A DNA stretch of 64,000 nucleotides. Source: Selaginella moellendorffii (Eukaryota > Streptophyta > Lycopodiopsida > Selaginellales > Selaginellaceae). Of the stretch, positions 10,440 to 20,258 are shown in pieces (position 1 is the first letter of the stretch; every line of letters begins with the position of its first letter). The translations under genes and the position numbers were made by a program. Under the pieces are notes generated by a model that was not told the origin of the DNA, ran no database searches, and was given only the letters and a program-made list of their open reading frames with translations. Where the stretch lies: the NCBI RefSeq assembly GCF_000143415.4, contig NW_003314272.1, positions 860,182 to 924,181 of the forward strand, written 5' to 3'.

Positions 10440-13300
10440 AAAGAGAACATCAAACTAACAATCTCAACATCGAAACGACAGTTAAGTCCAGAACACAAGA
10501 ATACAGGCCGATGAACACAGGAAGTTAATGGAAACACAGACCTTGGATCATTGGTGCAAGCTGGCGCGGACCTGTAGCAAAGTGTAGCACTTAAAAATAA
10601 AGGAGAAACAAAAATAAACCTAATTTAAAAGGTGCTCCAGACATTCTCTTAAGACCTTCTGGGACTTGGGAATCACAGCCATAAAAACACTCATCATGTG
10701 CACAGTTTGCACTCTCGATATATAGATCTCATCAAATTCACAACCACGTTTCAATAAGTCCAACACCTTAATGTTAGCATTGTATATAAACTAGCTAGAT
10801 TTTCAAATAGCTTTATCATTTATCAAGGGTGTCCAACTTCACCCTGGCTCAGTAGTTCCACATTGGTAGAAATTCTCTAGGCAAGTCTTCATTTTTATGG
10901 CAAAAATTATACACATATATGTTCATGGGATGAATGAATATAACTATATATATAGGTGATCTTAAGTTTAAGTTTCTATTATTATAAATGGTGTTGAGTC
11001 AAGTTTTTAACCTCATGCTTAGTATAGATTGGTTGTAACACAATCATGCCAAGTGTGATTTTGAGGTGTCTCTCTTTTGTTTTATACTTACTTATTTTAT
11101 ATTTTTTAAAATTTTATTTTACTTCATCCCTCTACTTTTACTTTTGATTTTATCACTTTTGTTTCTTTATTACTTTTTCCTGTATTTCCATTTTACTCCT
11201 TTATACCATTTTTAGATCCTTCAACAATCTTTATATTGTAGTAGTTCATCAAGTTAATAAATAGTATGCTAATCTTTTTTACTTTAACCTATTATCTAAG
11301 GCCAAGATTGTAATGCATCATACTATTTCAACTGAGGATAGTTGTCCAATTAAGATTCTTGTTTAGCATCAGTCATTGAAAGAGATCAAAATTTTATGCA
11401 TAAATGTTAAAGAAATGTTAGAGAAAGGTGTTATCTGAAATTTTCAAAGTCATTGCTCGTATGAATTTCATCTTATGACAAAGTGTAATGGGAGTATTTG
11501 ATTTTACATTAACCATTGTCCATTAAACAAAGTGATTATCTTGGATGTGTACCTTCTTGTTCATATTATTAATTTATTGAATCATTTGAATTGGTTCACT
11601 AAGTTGAATTTTTTTTTTAGATCCTTAGAAGTATTAATAGTTAAGGAAGATGTTCCTAAAACTACTTTTTATATATCATTTAATTTGTATAAATTGTTGG
11701 TGATGTTATTTGGTTTAAACAATACTCTAATGACTTTTTAGTGGATGATGGATGAAATTCTTTGCGATATGCTAGAGGATATTACTGACTTCATTAATAA
11801 TGTTTTGATCCATTTGAAGGGGATATGGGAGAAACATATTTATGATGTTTACAAAGTGTTGAATTGATTGTAAAAAGTTGGTTTAAAGTTGAAGTAATCA
11901 AAATATGTATTTGGGTTTAAAGATATAAAATACCATATTACTCATGAAGATTTGTAAGTTGATCTTAAAAAACTTATGGCTATTTTGAAATTCCCTACTC
12001 TGAAGTGTGTAAATGATGTGCAATGCTTCATCAGTAAGGTGCAATATCGTAATCATTTTATTGATCATCTTTCTAATTATATTACACCATTATGAGTATT
12101 GCTGAAGCTATCAACATTGTTTTTCATTTAGAAAATTTTAAGTAAATATTTATGGCTCTCAATGAGCTATTTACAACTCCACCAATTTCAGCATATTTGA
12201 AATTCATACTCAACATTTTATTATATGTGTAGGATGTATTGATACAAAAGAGCACAAGTATGTATAGTTAACATCATTCTATTGATTGGATATGTGTAGT
12301 GCACTTTATTTATCTCCCATTAAACCAACTAAAAAAGGGGTAATTACATCTTAAAAGGTTTTAGTGTTTATTTTACCGCCATTTATCAATTAAGGTTTCA
12401 AGGATCCATAGTGACAATATATCTAAATATCATCTCATAATTATATATATTACAATATGCAACATAATGTTATTTGGTATGTGCATAGTTACATAATAAT
12501 ACTCATAATACTCTCCCTCATGTTGCAAAAGGATAATTAAAATTAATTGTAATTTCCTATTTATTTGAGTTAATAGTGTTTGATTTAATATTTGTAATCA
12601 ACTACTAGTAATGAGTATGTCATTTTTACTTATAACTATTTGATTTGTTTGGTGAAAGTTGATACTTTTGCAAGTGTATCTGCAACTATTATTAAATACT
12701 TCCTCCTCAATCAAATGGTGTTTTAACATTTTGTCTGGGGTAGATTTTCTCAGATAATAGTCTGTGTTTATGGTTGAGGCATTTCACATTTTACATCTCG
12801 ATTAGGAATGTGTTATAATTTTATGAATGCTTATCATCCACAAATGGATAGTTTGATAAAACCACTTGTTTAAACCTTCAGAGGGATGATCATGAAGTAC
12901 ATGCATTTATAACATTCCAATTGGGATAATTATTTACCATTTTTTTGGTATGTATATGTTATAGGGGTATAAAGTTCTATTGATGCTTCACTATATAAAC
13001 TATTATATGATCATGATTTAACACTGCTAACATGAGGTCACTTTTACAATTGTCAAGAGTTGCTAATACTAGGTTTTGGAATTAATATTTGATAAATAAT
13101 CTTCCACTACTTTGAGTAGAGTTTATTGAACACTTTGGCTATGTATAAGTGGGATAACAATAATGCTATAACTTCTATCATCTTCTAACTATGGAGTATA
13201 AAGTGAATAACATAATATTAGTTTCATTTTCCTAATTTTATGATATATAAAGGGGCTCTTTACTTAATGAAAGGGAAGAAATTCTGATCGTTTCCAATCT
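10440..13300 (+). mobile_element. AT-rich debris of a Ty3/gypsy-type retrotransposon
   Basis: This strongly AT-rich stretch contains no intact gene. Around 11640-11740 a short frame (KEDVPKTTFYISFNLYKL, then MLFGLNNTLMTF) is a clear remnant of the gypsy reverse transcriptase segment before the catalytic box. Text around 12800-12860 (NAYHPQMDSLIKP) is a remnant of the integrase core. Frames are closed by many stops and shifts. No LTRs, primer site or target duplications could be recognised, so the element's borders are unknown. Confidence 0.6.
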
Positions 13301-13309
13301 CTTGAAGGT

Positions 13310-13620
13310 GGGAGAAGGTGTAAGGCATGTGAAGAAAGGGAGGCTATATGCAACTGGTAAATGTGAAAAACATTGTTCTTGCTTGATTTAAGTTTTTCTC
13401 TGCCACTGCTAGGGCAATCCGTATGCAATGTATGATCCTAACAACGAGGTTTTCAATCCCTTGACGCCACCCAACATTGATACGTGAGTAGAGAAGCCAT
13501 ATCCATGAACTCTGAGTGTTCTCTAACTTTGCGTTCTGTGCAGCCTCAACGCAGCATATATTGTCATGCACGAGCCATTTCTCGTCGGGCGGCATCTATC
13601 GCTCCCCTGGCTTATTAAAC
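13310..13620 (+). pseudogene. GC-richer gene fragment with an intron, embedded in AT-rich repeats
   Basis: Base composition rises abruptly for about 300 bp. A plausible acceptor (ctgctag near 13413) is followed by a frame reading NPYAMYDPNNEVFNPLTPPN, then a donor GTGAGT near 13483, a 60-70 bp intron, an acceptor TGTGCAG near 13542, and a frame reading LNAAYIVMHEPFLVGRHLSL. The intron size matches the host genes. The protein is not recognised. It looks like two exons of a host gene carried in, or left, by a mobile element. Confidence 0.4.
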
Positions 13621-14344
13621 TAAATTTTATAAACTTGTAGTCCAACTTATCACAAATGGTATCCTTTAGAAATTTTATATGTGTAATAATTAAAGGGCTT
13701 CATACAAGAGATTAAAAATAATTGACACCATCTACAAATACATTAATGCTTTTTCTTGATGTTTTTTCAAATCTTGGACAATCAATTAAAGAACTTTAAC
13801 TACCTTCTATCCTTCTAAAAAAGAAGGGATGATATAAGGTTCAAATGTACAATTACAATGGTATATATTAATATGAGTAGCTATTGAATTAGTTTTAATT
13901 TGGACCATTTACTGTTATATATAAACTAAGGTATTTAGGTTAATTAAAAATGCATATTTTTAAGCATCTAAATCTCATAATTTCTATATAGAAATTTAAT
14001 CATGGAGTGCAATCCTAGCATCCTACATGAACAATGAATATTCTCCAAGATCTTTTAGAAATGGCTAACACTCTCTATACATTCTACCTTAAAATGTGTA
14101 AGAACCCATTACCCACAATAAAATTGTTTGCCTCTCACTCCTGTAAAACCATTGTGGAGGAAAAATAATTAAATCCACTACCAAGAATGATGACACTTTT
14201 TGCTGAGATGGCTTAATCTTATTTCAATTTTGATGATTTGTATTTTGTTAAATATGTTTTAAGTGCTATATAAACACAGAAGCGCAAGTGAAAATATAAT
14301 CACAAATATATTAGGAGAAATTTTGATGGTTTGGAGGGAATGTC
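13621..14344. other. AT-rich noncoding stretch
   Basis: Nothing recognisable beyond AT-rich sequence was found. It ends where similarity to the PPR2 gene begins. Confidence 0.5.
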
Positions 14345-14870
14345 AGTGGGTATCTGGAAGGTTCCAAGCATCTGTTTGATAAACGGGTATCTTGCTGAGA
14401 GCATGAGAGGGTATCTGGATGGTTCCAAGCATCTGTTTGATAAACGGGTATCTTGCTGAGAGCATGATACCTTTGCGATATATGCCCCACACGGGCATCT
14501 AGATCTCGCGATTTCCACGTTTGATTGCCTACTGGAGTGCGATCCTGGCATCGTGTGTCATCAATGGACGATGTGAGGTCGCGATCGAAAGCTTCGATCT
14601 CTCGGATCGTGTGCTCGTGGGGAGTGGGCGCCGGTCGTGCATCTCGATGAACTTTAGCCGAGCAAGCAGCACCATGCGTGATCACACTTGGGCCAGGTTA
14701 AAGATCTCATCACAAACATGCCATTTGTTCCAGACGCAGATCCTTGCCTGCACGAGCTCCAACTGGGAATCCACGCCACGAAACAAGTCGTGAGTTTGGA
14801 GCCTGGAGATTCGTCGCCTTACATGCTCCTGGCGAACTTGACCACAAAAACCAGGAGCTTCTCTGAGATC
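14345..14870 (+). pseudogene. Degenerate copy of the PPR2 C-terminal region
   Basis: The sequence follows the PPR2 gene (about 9430-10110) with deletions and frameshifts. Shared text includes the segment around GGTATCTGGAAG, the repeat before GGGCATCTAGATCTCGCGAT, and a long near-identical block at 14700-14860 covering the E-type tail. Several stops and a missing repeat prevent a working product. The first 61 bp are duplicated in tandem (14351 and 14412). Downstream it runs colinear with the PPR2 3' flank into the intact gamma-CA gene. Confidence 0.88.
14351..14471. repeat. 61-bp tandem duplication inside the PPR pseudogene
   Basis: Two copies with a 61-bp period begin TATCTGGA at 14351 and 14412 and differ at few positions. 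The duplication is absent from the intact PPR2 gene, so it arose after the copy was made. Confidence 0.88.
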
Positions 14871-15124
14871 TCGGAGGAGCCCGAGTGGATTCTTTCTTCT
14901 CTTTCGTTATTATCCAGATGAATGGATCGAACTGAGCTGAAACGAGCTCGATCCACTTATGAAAAATCGAAGTGTGCTGACTGTGTCTCTTTGTGTTGAT
15001 GATGTTGGGAGGAAAAATTCGGCCAAACAAACAAAGTTTTCTTCTTCTGAACAATGGTGGGACTGTTTTTTCTCTTCTCCTGCAAAAGAGTAATCTCGAG
15101 AGAAAAATAGCGAAGCTCTCGAGC

Positions 15125-16207
15125 TTACCCAGTGGCTGATCTCTTGACGGCCTTGACGCCGAATGGCATTTGAAACGGCGCCTGGCGCATCACTCCGAGG
15201 TAGTTGTCTTCCTCGAGCTGGTAGCACCACTTCTTGCGGAGAACTTTGTCCTCCTCGATCTCGTCCGAGTACTTCTCATTCTCCTGCGCGTGCACGATTG
15301 CCAGGTTGCTGTAGTTTTCGGCCGACTTCGTGATAAACGAGGTCTCCTCCTCGGTGAGGTTCCTCAGGAACCTGGCCGGGTTTCCAGCCCAGATCTGCGA
15401 GGACGAGTAGAATCAATCAAAACAAAGTTTTGTTTCTTCTTTTCTGTGACTTACCTCTCCAGAAGGAATGCGGGTGTTTTGCGTGACCAATGAACCAGCT
15501 CCCACCATCGCGCCCTTCTCGACGTAAACTCCATCGAGCAAAGTCGCGCCCATTCCCACAAAGGACTCGTCGTCGACAGTGCAGGCATGAAGCACCGCAT
15601 TGTGGCCTAGAAACAAACTTCTCACAAACTTTGGCGATGAAAGGAAAAAAAAAAAGAATAGACGTGCTCACCGATTGTCACTGCGTCGCCTATAATCGTT
15701 GGAGCAACTTTGCCACTCATGCCCGTTCTTGCTACGTGAACGAGAGTATTATCCTGGATATTTGTTCCATAGCCGACTCTTATCTCATTCACATCACCTA
15801 AGTAGCAAAGAACTTAAACACAGGGAAGAACACCAAAAAAAAAATCTCTTTTAGTACCTCTTAGAACGCAGCCATACCAGATGGACGAGCCTCCGGCAAC
15901 GCTAACATCCCCAATAAGCGTGGCACTGGGAGCTATAAATACATTCTCCATCACTTCCGGCTTCTTGTCGTAGAGATTCATGAGCGTCCGATGCCTATTC
16001 ACTGCGGCGCGCACCGATCAGTCCCTAGAAATCACTGCGCAGCTAGAACCCTAGCGCGAGAGCCGCAAATATTTCCTGGGAATCGAGTCGAGACTTACAT
16101 TGCTCCCGGAAGATGTAGTTGCCTTGAATCCTGCATCCCAGCCGGTCCAGCGCCTGGCCAGTCTCGCGAATCCAGAAGCCGATCTGGTAGAGCGCCCTCC
16201 CCGCCAT
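15125..16207 (-). CDS. gamma-CA: Mitochondrial gamma-type carbonic anhydrase, complex I subunit
   Basis: Five exons (16207-16099, 16001-15858, 15797-15672, 15606-15455, 15394-15125) with introns of 60-97 bp give 266 residues. All junctions are GT-AG and in phase. The N-terminus ([20 protein letters not shown]) is diagnostic of plant mitochondrial gamma-CAs, followed by [12 protein letters not shown]. The left-handed beta-helix hexapeptides hold the expected metal ligands: His in LVHVA and two His in GHNAVLHAC. These trimers form the matrix-side carbonic anhydrase domain of plant complex I and are needed for its assembly. Whether this copy is catalytic or structural cannot be judged. The 3' end of the gene is duplicated at 10.33-10.42 kb. 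It is head to head with the transferase gene at 16530. Confidence 0.94.
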
Positions 16208-16260
16208 CGCTCGCCCGCTCCACAGGCTCTGGAAAACCCCTTGAACCTAGACATTCCCGA

Positions 16261-16334
16261 GAATATGCCAAATCGGGAATGATTCCGTGCACATTCTGTC
16301 AGTCCACAAACGGCGTGCCGTTTGTGGCATATTC
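16261..16334. repeat. Imperfect hairpin in the divergent promoter region
   Basis: A perfect 11-bp inverted repeat with a 2-base loop occupies 16304-16327 (CCACAAACGGC / GCCGTTTGTGG). An outer pair, GAATATGCCAAA at 16261 and its near complement ending at 16334, surrounds it. It lies between the gamma-CA (minus) and the transferase (plus) starts. A small MITE remnant or a palindromic regulatory site are both possible. Confidence 0.75.
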
Positions 16335-16529
16335 TGTTACTCGTAACAGGAATCGAACGCGCGTCATTTACAAAACCGTTTGAGCGGTGACGTGGCCCCC
16401 TGGTTATAAGCCGTCTCTCTTTGTTTTCTCGCTCGAGTGCTCTTTTGCGTGAGCTCTCTAGCTCTATAGCGGCGATATTTCGGCCGCCGCGATCGATCGA
16501 TCTAGCGGGGGGGAGTGAGCGGCGGCGCA

Positions 16530-17363
16530 ATGGCGGCTGGATCCGGATCGCCGACGAGCATTGTGCCCAAGCTCCAGATCTTCATCGGTTACGACCCTAG
16601 GGAGCACGACGCGTTCGAGGTATGCCGCCACTCCATCCTCCGCCACGCCACAATGCCGGTGGAGATCACCCCCATCAAGCAATCCCAGCTGCGCGCCAGC
16701 GGGCTCTACACCCGGACCAAGGATCCCACCGAGAGCACCGAGTTCTCCTTCACGCGCTTCCTCACGCCCTTCCTGGCGGGCTTCCACGGCTGGGCGATGT
16801 TCGTCGACTGCGATTTCCTCTACACGGCCGACGTCCGCGAGCTGGCCGCCCTCATCGACGATCACTACGCGGTGATGTGCGTCCAGCACGACTACACCCC
16901 CAAATCGGCCACCAAGATGGATGGCGTCGTCCAGACGAGCTACCCGCGCAAGAACTGGTCGTCCATGGTGCTCTACAATTGCGCGCACCCCAAGAACAGG
17001 ATCCTGACGCCCGCGCTCGTCAGCTCCCAGACCGGGGCATTCCTCCATCGATTCCTCTGGCTCGACGACGCCGACATTGGATCCATCCCCTTCGTGTGGA
17101 ACTTCCTCGTCGGCCACAACAAGATGGGCGATGGCGCCGGGCTCCCAAAGGCGATCCACTACACATCCGGGGGGCCGTGGTTTGAGGCGTGGAAGGATTG
17201 CGAGTACGCGGAGCTGTGGCTGCGCGAGAGGGAGGATCTCCGGCGCGCCCAAGCGATGATCCACAAGAACGCGGCCGCGATGATCCACAAGGCGGACGAT
17301 TTGCTCAAGCTGGAGATGGATGGGAAGGCGTTGGAGGACCGAGTGGCGGAGGTGAGCGCGTGA
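16530..17363 (+). CDS. Putative nucleotide-sugar glycosyltransferase with DXD motif
   Basis: Intronless ORF of 277 residues from the ATG at 16530. A GTG-started extension upstream is not used in plants. The N-terminus IFIGYDPREHDAFEVC resembles GT-A fold bacterial and plant transferases of the GT8-like superfamily. D93-C94-D95 within WAMFVDCDFLY is a typical DXD metal/UDP-sugar motif. The segment NWSSMVLYNCAHP and the later histidine in KAIHYTSGGPWF fit the conserved acceptor and metal sites of that fold. No signal peptide or membrane anchor is evident, so a cytosolic role is likely. The sugar and acceptor are unknown. It is divergently arranged with gamma-CA. Confidence 0.72.
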   Translation: MAAGSGSPTSIVPKLQIFIGYDPREHDAFEVCRHSILRHATMPVEITPIKQSQLRASGLYTRTKDPTESTEFSFTRFLTPFLAGFHGWAMFVDCDFLYTADVRELAALIDDHYAVMCVQHDYTPKSATKMDGVVQTSYPRKNWSSMVLYNCAHPKNRILTPALVSSQTGAFLHRFLWLDDADIGSIPFVWNFLVGHNKMGDGAGLPKAIHYTSGGPWFEAWKDCEYAELWLREREDLRRAQAMIHKNAAAMIHKADDLLKLEMDGKALEDRVAEVSA

Positions 17364-17513
17364 GAGAGATTTTCCCCCCAAATCTAGCGATGGGGAACAA
17401 GGATTCTTTTCTATGCTCTAGAATAAGCGCTGTTCTTCGTGTAAAATATATTTATACATACACATTGTTTTGGTCTCTAGTGGCTAGGGTTCCTCGCGAA
17501 ATATTTCGAGGCG

Positions 17514-18392
17514 ATGACGACGATCCGGCGCTTCACCTGCGCGGATCTCTTCCGGATGACGCACATCAACTTCGATCACTTGACGGAGACGGTAAGCTTG
17601 TCCCTCCTCGCAGCGCTACCTAGCTTTGCTTCGATTGGAAGAATGGGATCGATTGATTCTGGCCCTTGTGCTTGTTGCCAGTTTAATATGCATTTCTATC
17701 TCACTTATCTCTCGCAATGGCCCGACTACTTCCATGTCGCGGAAGCTCCCAATGGACATCTGATGGGATACAGTGAGAACTTTGTTTTTTTTTTTTTTTT
17801 TTCCTCGGAGATGTCTCATTCTTCTTTGTGGCAGTAATGGGGAAAGTGGAAGGCATCGGTGAATCGTGGCATGGGCATGTAACAGCAGTGACTGTAGCTC
17901 CAGAGTACCGCCGGCAGCAATTGGCGATGAAACTCATGAACATTCTGGAGGAAGTCACTGAGAAAACGTGAGTTCTTTCCTTTCTTTTTTTTCTTTTGTT
18001 TTTCCTGCTGTTTTGCTTGCATTGTTCATTGACGAATGATCAACCATGGTTCCAGCTACAATGGCTACTTCGTGGATTTGTTCGTGAGAGCATCCAATAC
18101 TCTCGCCATAAGGATGTACAAGAAGGTAACGAGTTTTCTCTTAAAAACCTCCATTGCTCACCGGAAAATCGTTCCTTTGCAGCTGGGATACGTAATATAC
18201 AGAAGGGTGATCAAGTACTACTCCGGCGAAGAAGACGCGCTAGGTGCGTTGCTTTTCATTTTTTAAGGAGATGGCCTTCTCTAATTTCTTGCGTTTGCAG
18301 ATATGCGGAAGCCTATGCCGAGAGATGTGGAGAGAAAATCCATAATCTCGCCTAAGCAGATGGTCACTCCAGAGGAGCTGGAGTACGACTAG
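17514..18392 (+). CDS. NAA20: N-alpha-acetyltransferase NAA20, catalytic subunit of NatB
   Basis: Six exons (17514-17591, 17682-17772, 17835-17967, 18056-18125, 18183-18243, 18301-18392) with introns of 57-90 bp encode 174 residues; all junctions are GT-AG and in phase. The N-terminus TTIRRFTCADLFRM and the following NFDHLTETFNMHFYL are characteristic of NatB catalytic subunits. The GNAT acetyl-CoA site reads VTVAPEYRRQQLA. The C-terminus, with LFVRASNTLAIRMYKKLGY and the YYSGEEDALDMRKPMPRD tail, also fits. NatB acetylates nascent proteins starting Met-Asp, Met-Glu, Met-Asn or Met-Gln at the ribosome, together with NAA25. The length equals that of plant orthologues. The kinase-like gene follows only 36 bp after the stop, in the same direction. 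Confidence 0.95.
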
Positions 18393-18428
18393 CAGCTTGC
18401 ATGACCTAATGCAATAGAGTAATAAAAG

Positions 18429-20138
18429 ATGGCGGCCTTTCTGGGGTATCCGAAGCGGAGGGTCTTTATCCATGCAGCGAGCGAGCAGGGGAGCGATGCG
18501 CAAATTCTGGCTACGAAGGTGGCGTTCGTGCCGCCGCCTGCCGAGATCAACGACATTTCGGGTTTGTTCAACTGGTTAGAAGCCAGGCACCAGGTGGAAG
18601 ATGTGCTTACGGTGCGCGGTTGGATGCGGCTTGCGCAGCAAGAGGGGAGTCTGCCGTCCGAGTTCGACTTGCACGCCAGGAGAGCAAAGCAGGAAGTCGT
18701 GCCGACAGGAGTTTGTGAGTGGGGCGATAGCTTGGCCCTCAAAATCGCCCCGTCCAGCATCAACAACGAGAACTATATGCTGCTACAAGGTATAGATCCT
18801 ACAACAGGTCTCCGGCTGCCCAAGATCCCGGCGTTTTCCAACTATCGCCCTCAGCATGCCAAGCCGCCAATACCCTTGACGCTCGCTCATCCAGTGTTTG
18901 CAAGGTTTAAGGATGTTTTCCATGGACAGGGCCAGCAACCGGATAGGAACGATTACAAGTTCTACCTGAAGATAGCAAGTGCGTTTTCAAGCTGTTACAC
19001 AGATGAAGCGGACTACAAGGACGAAGCAGCTGAACTTTGGAAGCAATACACGGGCATCGAATTCACCAACGAGCTTAATACCGGGGGTGGCACTTTGGGG
19101 GCGCGGCTTTTCGCTCTGAAAGCTATTCTGGCAGCACTGGAGGCGAAGTTGGGACCTTTCCGCAGCAAAAGTGATCCGGGAGCACAAGCTCCGCAGTACG
19201 TGCGCCTGTGGAAGGGTAACAGGAAACGATTCTACAACACTTGTTACCCCGCGATTTCCATCGAGCAGCTCGGTACTCTTGTCCGGGTGACTGCTGTAGC
19301 AACTCTGGATCGCTTCTGCTGCATGCCGCTTACGCCTTTCGTCAACTTCCTGCAACTCCAAGGTGACGATGTCCGAACAGCTGAGCAAGGCGTCCGGTTA
19401 ATCTTGGCTGTGAAGGTTGCATTGACGGAGCTCGCTGCTTTCTACACCAACTTCGAAAGCGGCCCACCGAGGGACTTGTTCTTCAAGAGGAGCACTCCGT
19501 ATCCGCTCCAGAACTGCGCAGCTGTGCCGAGACGTTTCGGAGATAAGCTTGTCTACCTAGTGCAGCATCCTGAAAGGCTTGTTGTCGTCAAGTTCGTGCA
19601 GCGTCCTTATGGGGAAGACGTTCACAGGGCTTGGGCTGCAAGAGGTTATGCCCCTGAGCTCTACGGGGTCTCTCTGCTTCAAGGAGGCTGGTGGCAGGTC
19701 AAGATGCAATATCTGGGAGAGGGTGACGGGTGGAAAGTCTTACAGGCGTGCCCGGATGCGGATGTGCTGAGGCCCAAGGTGCTTGAGGCTCTTGCTGCTG
19801 CGCAGCAGATTCCCGTGACTTCTTCTTCAGCTTCAGGTGAAGTTGGCGTTGGCGGTGGCGTACATGGTGACATGAGGGACGTCAATGTCATGGTGCGCCG
19901 CTCGGCAGATGGTACACTGGACGTGAAGTTCATAGACTTCGACTGGGCTCGGGCCGAGGGATCGACGTCGGCTTACTACCCGCCGTTTATGAATCACCTG
20001 CAGGTTAACTGGCAAGGTGGGGAGGATGGCAAGCCGATGAAGCAGGAGCATGATACTGCTCTGCTGTCGCTGAAGCAAGCGGCCCAGTCGCTCGACGCTA
20101 TGGCAAGTCCACCATCGAGTTCGTGGGGACCTTTCTAG
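18429..20138 (+). CDS. Kinase-like-fold protein, intronless, function unknown
   Basis: Single ORF of 569 residues. The N-terminal 370 residues match nothing I recognise (features: FNWLEARHQVEDVLTVRGWM, a region rich in Trp and Tyr). The C-terminal 200 residues show a protein-kinase-like fold. A beta-strand KFVQRP may carry the ATP-binding Lys, VHGDMRDVNVMV (about residues 477-488) is the catalytic loop in HGDxxxxN form, and VKFIDFDWA (about 501) is a DFD variant of the Mg-binding DFG. HGD plus DFDWAG-type motifs with a later YPPFMN and EHDT are typical of orphan kinase-like genes abundant in basidiomycete fungi. Lack of introns among intron-rich neighbours, 36 bp after NAA20, fits a retroposed or laterally acquired gene, but neither is proven. 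Substrate unknown. Confidence 0.7.
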   Translation: MAAFLGYPKRRVFIHAASEQGSDAQILATKVAFVPPPAEINDISGLFNWLEARHQVEDVLTVRGWMRLAQQEGSLPSEFDLHARRAKQEVVPTGVCEWGDSLALKIAPSSINNENYMLLQGIDPTTGLRLPKIPAFSNYRPQHAKPPIPLTLAHPVFARFKDVFHGQGQQPDRNDYKFYLKIASAFSSCYTDEADYKDEAAELWKQYTGIEFTNELNTGGGTLGARLFALKAILAALEAKLGPFRSKSDPGAQAPQYVRLWKGNRKRFYNTCYPAISIEQLGTLVRVTAVATLDRFCCMPLTPFVNFLQLQGDDVRTAEQGVRLILAVKVALTELAAFYTNFESGPPRDLFFKRSTPYPLQNCAAVPRRFGDKLVYLVQHPERLVVVKFVQRPYGEDVHRAWAARGYAPELYGVSLLQGGWWQVKMQYLGEGDGWKVLQACPDADVLRPKVLEALAAAQQIPVTSSSASGEVGVGGGVHGDMRDVNVMVRRSADGTLDVKFIDFDWARAEGSTSAYYPPFMNHLQVNWQGGEDGKPMKQEHDTALLSLKQAAQSLDAMASPPSSSWGPF

Positions 20139-20258
20139 CCTCTCGTATGCCTTTCAGAGAATTCTGGTGAAGGAGTTTACTCCACTTGCTACTGCTCCGT
20201 TAGACTTTGGAATCCGCAATATCCAGGACAGCCTTTACGCCCTTTTGTTTGTCTAGCT

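Noticed and set aside
16335-16400. Possible tRNA (a GTTCGATTC-like word on the minus strand)
   Set aside because: The flanking bases do not form a T-arm stem, and no acceptor or anticodon stem can be built.
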